Shown here: positions 36,346-48,070 of the stretch, piece by piece
Numbering within the stretch: position 1 is the first letter of the stretch
Layout: every line of letters starts with the position of its first letter
Source of the DNA: Luidia sarsii
Lineage: Eukaryota > Echinodermata > Asteroidea > Paxillosida > Luidiidae
Assembly: GCA_949987565.1 (NCBI GenBank)
Contig: OX465102.1
Span: forward strand, 18,735,493-18,799,492
Direction: 5' to 3'
Length of the DNA stretch: 64,000 bases
The notes under the pieces: generated by a model
Databases searched by the model: none
What the model was told of the DNA's origin: nothing
What the model saw: only the letters and a program-made list of their open reading frames with translations
Position numbers and translations under genes: made by a program

Positions 36346-37569
36346 ATGGTCCTTTTCGACGAGGACGACCAAGCAACCATGATTTCCAGCCAGGCAGCGG
36401 CCACTATCTCCAACCAGCTGAATCAGACCGGCTTCGAGATCCCGAGCGGGAGCCCCGAGCACTCGCGATGCGATATCTACTACAACCTGACCTCGGAAGA
36501 GGACGTGGCGTACCTGAGCTACAGCAAAGGTAACGCCATCTTCCTGACCGTGTTCCTGCCCGTTGTGCTCGTCATCGGTGTCCTAGATAACGCGGCTTTC
36601 ATTTACGTCGTGCTCCGCATCCCCCGAATGCGGACTGTCACAAACTGCTATCTGGTCGGTCTATCTCTCGCAGACATTATTTTCCTTATCTTCGCCATCG
36701 GCAGCAAGCTAATCTCGTTCATCTACTCGCCCATCGAGTCGGACGACCGTCCCCTCGGCCTGTCGGGGTGCCAACTGAACCAGTTCATGGTAAACACGTC
36801 CTACTTTGTCTCTCTATGCTTCATAACGCTGGTGTCTTGGGAGAGATACAACGGCGTCTGTCGTCCCCATAGACGGCGAGACAGCAAGCTGATGGTCCTG
36901 ATTTATGTCGTGGTATCCACCGTGATATCGGGCATCCTGGCCGCCTCTCTCCTAGTCAGCTTCGTTGTCGAGAGAATCGAGTGCTTCAGTTGGCCGGCGA
37001 ATCCAAAGTATGCCGACTGGCCCACTGAGAGAATGACGTGCCGAGAGATCGTGCTGTGGGCTGACAAGTACACGTACGCCGCGCAAACTGTACCCTTCTT
37101 CGTCTCCCTGTTCGCCAACACGTTACTCTACTACAAGATCATCCAGGGACTGAACGAGTCCATCAGGCGCACGCAGCAGTCGAACCATCGGAAGAGCAGA
37201 GACTCCTCCACCCGGAACCAGGTCGCCCGGATGCTGGTCATCAACGGCGTGGCCCTCTTCGCTCTCCTGGCGCCCTTCGAGGTCATGTCGCTTTTCAGCC
37301 TGATCGCCGACCTGCGAGGCTACAGGTACATCCTCCCGTTCGAGGCGCGCCAAGTTGTGGCGTACATCGCTCGCGTCGCCTCCTACTTTAACTCCATCAT
37401 CAACCCAGTTATCTACACCGTGCTCAGCAGTCGATACCGGGAGGCCTTCCAGGTCGCTTTCCTTCCGGCCCGCTGCAGACCCCGCCCCAAGGTCTCCGAG
37501 AACTCGCACCCAGGCAGCACCGGACGCAGCGGTACCATGACGACAAGAGCCCACGAGTCTCGCATCTAA
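36346..37569 (+). CDS. Class A (rhodopsin-type) GPCR, peptide-receptor-like
   Basis: A single uninterrupted frame of 407 residues encodes a seven-helix plasma-membrane receptor. The ATG at 36346 has a strong context (A at -3, G at +4). The frame stays open for 24 codons upstream, but without an in-frame ATG. The N-terminus has N-glycosylation sites at N26 and N47. Approximate helices: TM1 62-88, TM2 98-125 (TNCYLVGLSLAD, D110), TM3 142-165 (C142) then ERY 166-168, TM4 181-208, TM5 242-265 (P250), TM6 292-320 (P310), TM7 335-360 with NPVIY 353-357, and helix 8 SSRYREAF. ECL2 has C213 and C232 as disulfide partners for C142. TM2 and TM7 look most like peptide receptors of the TRH/neuromedin U type; that is by eye and ligand is unknown. 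TM4 lacks the usual Trp, and TM6 has LLAP where CWxP is expected. The C-terminus ends ESRI, a class I PDZ-ligand pattern. Confidence 0.92.
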   Translation: MVLFDEDDQATMISSQAAATISNQLNQTGFEIPSGSPEHSRCDIYYNLTSEEDVAYLSYSKGNAIFLTVFLPVVLVIGVLDNAAFIYVVLRIPRMRTVTNCYLVGLSLADIIFLIFAIGSKLISFIYSPIESDDRPLGLSGCQLNQFMVNTSYFVSLCFITLVSWERYNGVCRPHRRRDSKLMVLIYVVVSTVISGILAASLLVSFVVERIECFSWPANPKYADWPTERMTCREIVLWADKYTYAAQTVPFFVSLFANTLLYYKIIQGLNESIRRTQQSNHRKSRDSSTRNQVARMLVINGVALFALLAPFEVMSLFSLIADLRGYRYILPFEARQVVAYIARVASYFNSIINPVIYTVLSSRYREAFQVAFLPARCRPRPKVSENSHPGSTGRSGTMTTRAHESRI

Positions 37570-38120
37570 GTTGAGAGAGACAATCCCACACGTCTTATCT
37601 TAATCTATACTTGTCGGCTCCGGTAGTGTAGTCAGCCGCTTATCCGTGAGAACCGCTGTGTTGTAAGTAAGTGCCCGAAATTCTTTGATCTGACTTGTGA
37701 TGTAGAAATGGCACAATCCACTTTCGCATTCATTGTGAAAATTTTCGAGCTGAGCCATTCATACCGTCTCCCTGATCCACGCAACATGCAACCTCACTTT
37801 TGAATAAGATATTAAATGAATTCCACTCGCACAACTAGATTTGACAATTTGATTCGGTGGAGTGATATGGCACCTTGCTTTCTAAATTAATCCATTCTCA
37901 GAAGTATAGAGTTTGACAACCTAATCTTTTTTAGACGCCTTCCGAAGCTACTGAACATTTTTTTTTTCGGACTGTTGCTCCATATGCGACAGTAATGACA
38001 ATTCAATCGCTACGTACTTGTACACTTCACACCATAGAATGTGATTTCGATCGGGTTGTGCGAGTTTGAGAATTAAAAAAAAAGTATCGTGATCTATCTA
38101 GGAAACGTGAACAATGAGAT
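37570..38120 (+). other. Probable 3' UTR and downstream flank of receptor
   Basis: Composition returns to AT-rich right after the TAA at 37567-37569. The first ATTAAA polyadenylation-like signal is at 37811-37816. No AATAAA is visible before it. No other gene is seen. Confidence 0.35.
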
Positions 38121-38817
38121 ACGATCTAGGTCACAGCACTATGCTCTGTCTGACGGCGGAGCATCATACCCGGCGTGAGTATAGCACTTTGGTGAGGAAA
38201 GGGCGGGAACGTACTCTGTATTCAAACATTCAGTTGGGACAGCATCCAGCTATCAGTTCCGCCTCTCTCTCTCTGTAGCTCCCTGCAGATTTCGCACTGT
38301 TTTTTTACGGCATTAACAGATTCTGGTAGGGGACGCAGTAAAACATATGGTGCTTTTCATCGCCAGTCGTTGATTTGAAGAAAAAAAATCTAGGCCATAT
38401 TTTACAGAAATAATCGCCAGTTTTCAGAGACTCTAGAGAGGTTTGCATGGCTGAAAGAATGCTTTCCGAAATACATTTTAGACAAATGCTGAATTTCTGC
38501 TGTTTCTGAATTGTATTCTGTGTCTATTTTGGGCCGAATGGATCGATGGTAACTTATTTCCCAGGGCAGGTTTTACATTACGCAAGGCAAAGGGAGTGTC
38601 AGTCTACGTTGGTCATCGTACTGAAGATTGAAATGCATTCTGTGTGGGCAAATCGACTTCTTTCTTCACATCTCGGTGAAAAAATTCCATTCGGGCTTGA
38701 AAGATGAAATGGGGAAATGACACGACAAAAATCCCGTGCCCATGACGTTTATTTCATCCACATTGGAATTCAAATTCTCCCCAACGGTTTGAATGGTCTC
38801 CATGCCAACGCCGTCAA

Positions 38818-38879
38818 TACAAATTTGTTTACCGGTACTGGGATGACGTCCATACAAATTTGTTTACTGGGATGACGCC
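38818..38879 (+). repeat. Short tandem duplication
   Basis: A unit of about 30 bases (ATACAAATTTGTTTAC, then CTGGGATGACG) occurs twice in a row. The first copy has a five-base extra CGGTA. It is probably a recent local duplication. Confidence 0.7.
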
Positions 38880-38899
38880 ATTCTAGATTTGGATATCAT

Positions 38900-41800
38900 G
38901 TCTTTGTTCCTTGACAAATGGACAATAATTGGATGTATCGCTCTCATACTTGCGCCGCTTTGAGGAGGACTGGTTTCTTTCTGTCGTTCTAATTATAAGT
39001 GCATGTGTGAGCTATGCGGAATATGCTTTCACTACCTGGTTGTATATCAAAGCAGGTCTGACTAATGCTTCTAAGTAAGGCGAGACGAGAGGTTTCGGTC
39101 TGACCAAAGGCAAATAATGTAGCATGGAAATATGCCCTGCATGCATTGTCAAAATCCCAACGACCTTCGCATTTATAATGGGATGAAAACAAATGGAATA
39201 ATGCCCAGCCTAGTAAGCATGTTCGACTGAATTGAAATGACTAGTCTGTGTATTCATTTGTTTCCCTTTTTTCTGTCCTTCCAGCCTGTGTGCATAATTA
39301 TCTGTTTTCTATTTCTGTAGATTAATTTGTCCTTGCAGTTTTCCACTAGCTACATTGTCGTGGCAAACAGATTATTCTTGGCGCCGCTAACTTCTCGTTT
39401 AGGTACGGACAAATAAGTATGATATTTTTTTTTCCAATGAGGTTTGTCCTCCGGTCGCATCTGCTCTCTGCACGTAGGCTATCAATCTAGAGAGGCAGGC
39501 GGCTGTTTACACGGCGGTCGATCTGTTTGACTTGACATCCAGTAGGCTTTTGCTCTAACGCACCGATAAAATCTGATGTCATGTGCCGATAAGGCTGAAC
39601 CGGCACCAACTGTGAACACGTCCCCCGAATTATTCAACAATTTGTTCAACTGTGCCAAGATATTGACGAAAACATTCCTTCTTTTACATCAAGCCTAAAA
39701 GGGGTTTATGTTGTCGTGGTATTTGGTTATTCGGATGATTTGCCTGAATGGTTGGATTTTTTTTTTAAATGTATGTCGATATTCTAAATCAATTTGCTGG
39801 ATCGATTGTCCTCAAGATGATTGAGGAATTTCCATAAGTAAGACCATAGTTCATCTTCTTTATCCTAATCCAGAAAAATCAGTGTTACATCCCCCAATAA
39901 ATTTTGCACAGCGTGCAATACCCTTGCCAAGGTCTTTCATGGGGGACATTAAACGTCAAACAAAGTTAACGAGCCTATACATCCCTATGGTCGTCAATCA
40001 GCTTGCTTGAATTTCAGTTGGCATGGCTGAAAGGTGACCGTTTCTCTCTCGGCCGACGGTTTGAGAACAAAGTCAGCGGCCGGCATCCATTACCAATGCA
40101 CTCTACTTCCTGTCGGGCAAGAACAACAGCTGCGAGTTGTGTAACAAAAGGCTCCGCGGCTTTCGCAAAGGATAGGGATTTTTTAAGTAGAGAGCTCTCA
40201 ACTTGATCATCAGGGGAACGTGACGGGGGCAGGAAATTGATAATGAACAAAATGTGGAACTGATGAATACAAGTCCAAGCTGGATTCAACACAACATGTT
40301 GTAATGCCTTTCAATTCGAATATAAAACCCGGGACGGGTTGGTACACGATTTATCTCCACTGGATCCCTTACTAAATCAAATAAACCTGGCCGCATATTG
40401 CGAAGGCTGTAGACAATTTGAAATTCTGATTCGCGGCTGGGCTGGGCTGGGTATAATAGTCCGCGTATCGAATGCCTACTGGCGGGTTTACGCTAAATTT
40501 CCAGTTGGTATTCTGAGCCGGCCGAGCCAGACGCAGGCTTAGCGTCCATTGAATTCTGCCGTCTAATAATCAACCATTGCTGTTTCGTCTACCGACCGCT
40601 CGCATCCCTCGACTCACCCTCACCCTCTGATCCCACGCGTTATATATTTTTTTCCTTTGAAGAAGAGTGTCATTGTTACCCCTCGCTGAACAAAATTTCC
40701 CGACTGAGTAGCCCCATTTTTGCGCAGATTTGCTTTTAAAAGGTCTAAGCTTTTATAGACTTCCAAGGCATTTGCCATCAAAGGCATTTGCTGTGCCGGG
40801 AATTAGACCATTCAAGGTTATCGTAAGGCAGGCACTTCCTTTCCCACTGAGTCTAAATTGGGCTACCCGTGCGTTGATGTGGCATTTGTCTCCGAGAATT
40901 ATAATTAACAGGTTACAAATCGATTAAGATAAGTAGCTTTAGAAAAATGTTGGTTTGTTTCTGTTTTGTCGTTTTTCGAAAATCGACCGTGGCTGTAAAT
41001 GTGTCAATTAGCTTTCATATTCAGTTTGCCTTCGATCATGCCAACCGGGATCAGCGTGCTTTTCAAACGTCATCGGAAAATTCCTATGTTGCCTTGTCAA
41101 GGGCAAGTATATAATGTAAATGCTGAGAGCAGTAACTGATGTGCTATTCGATCGTTTCTGTCTAGTAAAGATTAAATCGATTTATACTACTGTTTACTGA
41201 TAAACGAATTGTTCCTCCTGACAGTTTCTTGTCGCACCTTGAACATGATATAGAATTCATCTTGCCATCAAAACGTTTTCTTAATTTCCATATTGCCGAC
41301 GGTTTAATCGTTCAGCGATCAAACAAGTCTATGTTTATTTTGACTTTATGAGACGACTAACCCACCCCGACCAACAGACTGACCGACAACTGGACCGTGT
41401 GTGTTTTGTATCCCAGCTGGCTTGATATTTGCGCCCATTTACTTGTGACTGGGCCTGATGGTTCTTTGAATTAGGGTTATACGCTTCAAATGCCTATTTG
41501 ACATCGCTGCCATTTGCGCATTGAGCGCAGTTTATTTGAACCTAACCTCAATGACTGTAAGAAGTGCCATGCAAGCGGTGAACTGCGGTAGATAACTCCT
41601 ACCACGAACATGAAAGACTAACGCTTACCTTCCACAATATGATAATGCACATGGTGTGCGCTATGAATATGGAGCGCAGAGTGCTCATCATTTGTGTTGA
41701 TGCCCTGCAAGTTATACAAAGCGGACTATGGTCTGACCGAAAGTGCGTGTTTTGGTCAGCATAGGTCGTGCGTTGATAAGTAGCAAAGTGCCCTTCGTGC

Positions 41801-41940
41801 CAGAATGTGAATGAAATCTGTCCAATTCCGGAGAAAAAATCTTGAATTGAATATAATTATCCAGAATAAACGCGGCTTTTAATATTGCCGAATTTTCATT
41901 GGAACATTCCCGTAGGCCCCCCTATGCTTTAATTACATTC
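38900..41940. other. Unassigned intergenic DNA
   Basis: About 3 kb with no recognisable gene, RNA or transposon. A small cluster of GGCTGG repeats lies near 40436-40450. Frames at 40003-40206 and 40339-40542 have no domain that I can name. Confidence 0.5.
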
Positions 41941-41949
41941 CACCATACA

Positions 41950-42065
41950 GTGATGAACAAATATGTTGCAGACAACATTCTGACGCAAAATTTTCAAGGG
42001 CCCGACGCTTCGACCTCAGTAGTACCTTTCTCAAGAAATGTGTCCTTTCTCTAAAATTCTCGAGA
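41950..42065 (-). repeat. PLE tail relic, minus strand
   Basis: GTGATGAACAAATATGTTGC (outer end), GGGCCCGACGCTTCGACCTC and GTAGTACCTTTCTCAAGAAA follow the complement of the tail in order. A GC-richer stretch of unknown nature (42160-42440) follows. Confidence 0.65.
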
Positions 42066-42499
42066 CGAACTTCACTATACGAAGATAATACCATGACAAA
42101 AACATATTTCTCCAATATTCGGCAGCACCTCCATCAGACAAAGAGACAAGACAAGACCTACCACAGACGAGACAGAATGAAGACCCGAATCACGTTGACG
42201 CACGGCCAAATCATGTCCTCTACGGAGCAAAGGCCCGACCCATAGCGCTGACACCCAGACGGACCGCGACCTGACCACGGATAGCCCCTGATTCCTTCCC
42301 AACACAAACGCGGACGACACGAGTCTCGACACTGCTGCATCTCTGTAACTGGAGAAGCACACGATACAGACACGGACGGGACCGAACCGGATCGAGTGGC
42401 GACATTATTCGCAACGAGACTTGGGGGCTTTGCCGTGAACGACCGTCAAGCATGTCATCTCATTCGCACTGGCTGCCACTTGACCGTCAATTAAAAACG

Positions 42500-45200
42500 A
42501 AATCCCACGAACAGAACCAAAAACCCGAGTGTATTATATCTTTTCGTCGGGTACTACTTTATCAGTGAAAATTACCTTGCCAAAGGAGCATTTTACCATT
42601 GACTGATTGAATCCACGGACGGCTGCTATAGAGACATTAAATTTCTAAATTATATGAAAAGTATACTTTGTCACCGGACATCGAATTCATAATAAAATAA
42701 AGGTCGCCATTTTTCAAGGTGCCCCCAGTTTCCTTGTTTCCGACCATTGGGAATACCAAAAAAATCTTTGACTTACTTTCCCACCAACACAATAAATGTG
42801 TTTTTCCTTGAGAATAGTGTTCAGGTTGTATTTTTGTACTTCGTTTGAAGTAAGCGTTTTGGTGAGCAGAGTGCACGATCATCAGAATACTGATGAAATA
42901 AAAAAGGTTTGGATTTCAAGCTATTGAATTTCAGAACGATGTAAAAAGACATTAACTTTACGAGCATCAATGAAGTATGCTTCAAATATATCTACGTATT
43001 ATTTCTACATATATTATTAGTGCAATATTATATCCGACAGTTAACTGTATGGTACATATTTACCAACCAAATGCTAATGATGTTGGTGGTTCATGTAGAC
43101 AAAGGTATTTGACGTGAAACAAATTGTATTTGTTCTATACTAGCCAGTATTTGTAAAGATATCAACTCTATACGGTAGTCATATAATCAAATTAGTGTGT
43201 GCTATTCATAGATTGAAGTGACTATAGAAACCTTGTATTCCATGTGTCTCAGTCGTGAAAGAGTGTCTTACTTTTCGAGACAAAGATTATCATGCCGTTA
43301 TTTTTGCGTTAGTGCATGAAAATAAAATGAAAGCTGAATTACCTATGTGGCCTAATGTATACTCTACGTGGTTATATGCTTCTCTTCAAGAAAGTTACTT
43401 GTTTGAATGGTCTCACTGTCTGGCTGATATCTCGTTTCATTTCGCCACCAATACGCAAGCGACGGGTCTCTTTCTGTAGGTATAAAGCAGCATTCATGTC
43501 ATTGTATTTTACTCATTAAACCAGGATGCAGTTTCGGTACCCTCTGATATAATCACAATAAAGGTAGGCATATTTAAAATGGCATAGGGTTAAATAAATA
43601 GTCAGAATTGTAATATTATAAAAACAAAACGACCATTGTAAGAGACCGTTGGCTTGCCAATACGTTCATATTTAATTAAACAAACAAATCAAAGGAGAAA
43701 CTGGACGGAGACATTGTTTTACAATCATGAGTTGTATTACAAACCAACTGGTATATGTGTATTGCAATATCCTCTTAATATTCCATGTCTACTTTCTCTC
43801 TCAACGAAGCAGAGTTCTTAGGCATGGACTATTTTTGTAAACGCATCCCAGAAAAGAACCCAGCGGAAAACAAAAACTTTACATCACCAGCCCAAACTTT
43901 GAAAACGAATATATCACGGGGTGATTGAGATCTCCACGAAAATGAACTTGGGTTCCTTGTACCGACCCTTTTTCAAAAATCTTTACTTCGATTTGAACTT
44001 TACTGAGTGTTTACACACTGAGGCTGTAATGGAAACTCGACACGTTAACTCAGCCAATGGTACGTGGGATCGCGGTGGGTGCTCGTAGTTATGGGAGACA
44101 CCCCCCCCCCCGGCGATTTTACTCCTTAACCGTTTTACTCTGTGAAATTAAGCGCACGTCGTCAGCGAGGAGAAGGTGAAACTATTGGACCGCCAGGACT
44201 TTCGATTGGCAAGACGTGGCGTGCAGTAAGTTGCGATTCCCCTCCATCGATCGTAACTTCTTTGATCAAATATCCAAAGGAGGTGACCGCCACAATTTTG
44301 CACGTCCTATAAGGTATATTATTGGTATATAGGGCCTATACTAAATATGCGCCTTGGGTTTTCATTAAAAAGACGGGGGTACGTTCACATGACCAGTTAA
44401 CTTCGCTGCTACGTGTCAACGAATATGTGGGCGTCTGGTCGCAAAAAGCTACTTTCCCTCTGAACTTCGCTGTCATTCCAAATTTAGCAGCGGGGTCATG
44501 TGGTACGAACTGCCTCGTTGCGAATCTACTCGGTAGAGCGCCTTATGACGGAGCAGCGAGCTTGTATATTGCTTTGCGTGGGTGAGAATGAAATTCACTG
44601 ATGGTTTGTCCTCCCCGTGCCAAAGTGTAATGTAGTTTGCACTGAATGTTCAATGCATTGACCGATTGCTTGCTTGAATAAAAAATACAGGCAGCTTATA
44701 CAGACGGGCTTCGAGCGTGAGATTTGTCCTGTCCATTCCGAAGAAGTCTCCTCCGCATAGCAAATCATATATAGTGAACTATCATTTTCGCGGTGTGGGC
44801 GGCAGGCAGTGTTAAATCACTAAACATTCCGTATAGGCCTCGTCCTATATCTCCAGGGATGCACGCTTTTCCCGTTTCACTATGCGAACATGTAGGTCGG
44901 TTGACTTGTCTGCAGGTCCGTGTGAGAGGTCTCTTTCCGACTAGCCATTAACAGCTCCTGTGGTAAGAACAAGGTACGGTACCTGGTATTACAGCACTGT
45001 TTTTTTAGGCAATCCTTCACAGATAGGAAGAGGGTGCGTCTGGTCTGAGTAAAGGGCAAGTTCGGTAAGTATTTGTTATGTCAACCGAATGGTCATGTAT
45101 GCAGTATAATATGATTTTGCATCGAGGGGAATGTACTTCAATGAGGTATTTCTCTACGTACTCGACAGCTAATTAGTACTGCATGCTCATTGTTTTGCCC
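42500..45200. other. Unassigned intergenic DNA
   Basis: AT-rich with no supported gene. A C-run lies near 44101-44111. The frame at 44322-44585 (87 codons) shows no recognisable domain. Confidence 0.5.
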
Positions 45201-45235
45201 GATTGACTGATGACAAATATAGAATCCAGGTAGCT

Positions 45236-45300
45236 CGTGAGGCATTCGAGCCCGCGACTCACACTTTCTAGTGCCCGACGTCATAACTACTTGAGCATCG
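45236..45300 (-). repeat. tRNA-Ser-like SINE fragment
   Basis: On the minus strand, GCACTAGAAAGTGTGAGTCG leads into a B-box-like GGCTCGAATGCC (complement of 45241-45252). A loose A-box region lies near 45280-45296. The same GCACTAGAAAGT-GAGTCGCGGG core occurs on the plus strand at 50433-50460, so both are copies of one tRNA-derived family. Confidence 0.55.
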
Positions 45301-45423
45301 AGCTGATCGAGGTTAATATGCGGTAGGTTCTAAACTTGCAGCTGGCATTAAGTTGAGGTTTTTTCAACCAAAATCATTTTCATCAAATCGAACGTGAGGA
45401 TTTCCAGCGATGAGTGATTGACA

Positions 45424-45495
45424 CTTCTTTTTCAAGAAGTGTGGCTCTGAAAGAGCCGGTAACTCTTTTCAGAGCCACACTCCTTGAAATAGAAG
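45424..45495. repeat. Palindrome of two histone-type 3' stem-loops
   Basis: Two 32-33-base arms pair with two mismatches and one indel around a CCGGTAA loop. Plus strand: CTCTTTTCAGAGCCACACTC, close to the conserved histone mRNA stem-loop with the first two stem bases changed. Minus strand: CCGGCTCTTTCAGAGCCACA, with both stem halves intact but a loop one base short. Both are followed by CTTGAAA-AGAAG, loosely like a histone downstream element. No histone coding sequence is nearby. Confidence 0.5.
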
Positions 45496-45663
45496 AGCTA
45501 TACATGGTGTCACCACAAACCTTCCACAATTAGTATTTCCACCATGCAAACCTTCTAATATAATAGAACTCTTGATAGGTGCTAGCCACAATCCGACCAC
45601 TCCATTGCTATTTGATGCAAAGTAATGATCAAATTCACCAATAAGACCGACACATTATGCAGT

Positions 45664-45711
45664 AATTTCTGTCAGTAAGCTGTTTGCAACATTTTGTACC
45701 CGAATGTAATC
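45664..45711 (+). repeat. PLE outer-end fragment
   Basis: TCAGTAAGCTGTTTGCAACA and TTTTGTACCCGAATGTAAT match the outer end of the foldback family. It directly abuts the TTAA-flanked element that follows. Confidence 0.55.
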
Positions 45712-46025
45712 TTAAAGGCCCTATACATTATCGGTAAAGGTCAAAGATTGCCACAATTTGTGTTAATCTGAGGAAAGTAGAAAAAGGCAAAAAACCTCAC
45801 GGTTTTCGCACCGCTCTGTAGTGTAAGAAATGAGTTTAATACCGACGAGTAAATTATCAATTTTGTCGATGTTTGTGTGAAGATTTTTCGAGATATTCAG
45901 CATTCCAGACCGTAAGATTTCAACATGATGATTCTTTCATGTTCATCTACAAACTGTGCAAATTAGAAGGAAATCTGTGGACATCGATGTTTTCCGATCT
46001 TCCCAATGTTGTATTGGGCCTTTAA
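45712..46025 (+). mobile_element. TTAA-flanked MITE, copy 1
   Basis: The element (45716-46021, 306 bp) begins AGGCCCTATAC, ends with GTATTGGGCCT and is flanked by TTAA on both sides. The 24-base ends are inverted repeats with a few mismatches. It is homologous over its length to the complement of 53674-54025. A TTAA duplication is typical of piggyBac and Kolobok elements; the superfamily is not resolved. There is no coding capacity. Confidence 0.8.
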
Positions 46026-46778
46026 GACAAACCCCATGAGCGCGTCAGCAAATTATCCATTCTGGAAAGTAAGACGCCATTAGCAAGCCACATTTATTTA
46101 GCATAATCTTCATAATCCTCACGTTCCAGGGATGTTTGCTCGTGCGTCTGCGATTGATTCGTTACCGGGGAGTTTCTGTCGATGGGGACGTGCCGTCTCT
46201 CCCCGGGAAACGGAATGGGTCTCCAATCGTGTTTGCAAGGCGTCGGGCCGTGTGCTTACAGTCAGTTGAAATGCACACCACGCGTCCTTAAAAAACACCA
46301 CGAAGTGGTCTATGGGGGGGGGGGTTAATGGACACCGCAAATGTCGCAGCAAATACCGGGTTGAGTGGAATTCGCGCCTGATTTGTTCACCCACGAAACT
46401 GAACTCCCTGAATGAGGTTCGCGAAGGGAATAAGTTTGGAAAGTTTCCTTGGGACTACACTCATTCCTATAACTAGCAAGAAGCCAAATAATTGGTGGGA
46501 GTCAAAGGTGCACCAAACATGTCACTATCAGTACCTCAAAGCGATGATTATTGTAGTAAGATAATGGACGTACGTCTATGTACGAACGTGCCTAGAGTGA
46601 AGCCCCGATAGGCTAAAATGCACACAACACTAAACAGGAAAACGTATATACATGTAGCACCACGTGAGTGGGATACTCAGGTACCTAATTTTCTTGCGAA
46701 GAAGTCACAATCTTCAGGGGTATCCTTTCGTGCCGTGGGGGCAGGTGGGGCTGAATGTCTGCATTAGCTAGGTGTGTG

Positions 46779-47105
46779 TCCGGGACTTTTCGATTACCAT
46801 CACACAAAATGTTCGCAGCCCTAATCACACGCCAACGCCGTTTACACTGAACCACTCAAGGCTCTGTTTTCTTAACAGACGCAGCGTTCAATCTAGTGAA
46901 AGATCTAGACGAAGCATGCAGGTGGGCGCTTGCATCGATATCGAATAATATTGACAAGGGTTGAAGTGAAACTGACAAAGGTTTTGTTATCTTCAGCGAC
47001 TATTACTTAAACTGAAGAGACACATATCAAGGGGAAAACGCTAGTTCGATTGAGTCCAAAAAAAAGGAAATGTAAAGGAACTGACATTTCGATCCTATAG
47101 CAGAA
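46779..47105 (+). repeat. Dispersed repeat R2, copy 1
   Basis: It aligns along its length with 52532-52830. Shared blocks include CACACAAAATGTTCGCAG, ACGCCAACGCCGTTTACACT, GATCTAGACGAAGCATGCAG and CGCTTGCATCGATATCGAAT. The right end is a PLE-tail complement (CTGACATTTCGATCC). The class is unknown. It may be a PLE-related element with a unique body. Confidence 0.75.
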
Positions 47106-48004
47106 CCCTTCTTATAGAGGCCAAGTTCTAGACTGAAAGTAGACAACTCATTATGTATATTAAAAATTACTTCCTATTTGCCTTGTATGACTTTCTACTT
47201 GTGTCTGAATAGTGACCACACTGACGTTATTGCAAGCAAGGACCTGCTTGCCAAGTGGTAACTATTCATGAGCTGGGCATAGCAATGCTGTTTTACTGCA
47301 GCCTGGACAAAAACATCACACTTGTAATATAGCTGCCTGATAACAAATGTTCACAGCTGTACCCAGTCACTGTAATAAGACCTGGCTGGTTTATTCATTG
47401 ATGTGGGCTGCCAAACCAACCCCCTTGATTCCTTCCTGCCTGCTCCAAACTGTAATTGGATCCTCTAAGTTTCCATTGGTGGGTTTTTTTATAGGCAGTG
47501 GATGTCAACTAGTCAGAAGACAAGTAATTACAGTTGTTTGTTATCTCCTGAGGAATGGTCTGATTACCCTGGTCAGTCTCACCCCATAAAAAGTTAACAT
47601 ACACATGGCTGTTGGAATACATGTACCAATAACTCCTTGGCCAGAATTTCTTCTTCTTTTTTCCCGACCTTCCTGGGTAAGCTTAATTCGGTGGTCCACC
47701 GTTGGAAGGGCATTATAAAAGGTTGTCGCGGTCGAAACACCCGGCGAAACATCCAGAAATCGGACAAGGTCGGGTTTTTTTTTTCTTCAAAAACATGCGC
47801 GCATACGCGTAGATAAAATTTCCGTGGCATTGATGGCAACGCCCCGAAAAGCTATCGCAAGACATTCTCGCTGGTATGAAAGAACGTTGTTCGAATGTTC
47901 GAATCTTCACGTGCGGTGAATTCACCGTTGGATCCAACGTTGAATCAAACGGTGGTTCCCCATAGGAAGCAATTTGAACTCCATTGAACGTCCGATCCTT
48001 CACG

Positions 48005-48070
48005 TCCCTGCAAGGTCCTGCAATGATCGAAACGTCAGGCCCACGAAATTTTGAGATTATTTGAAAATCT
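48005..48070 (+). repeat. PLE tail relic
   Basis: GGTCCTGCAATGATCGAAAC, then GTCAGGCCCACGAAATTTTG and AGATTATTTG match the tail closely. Confidence 0.7.

Noticed and set aside
37123..37554. 143-codon minus-strand frame opposite the receptor
   Set aside because: Antisense shadow of a GC-rich coding sequence; no recognisable domain.
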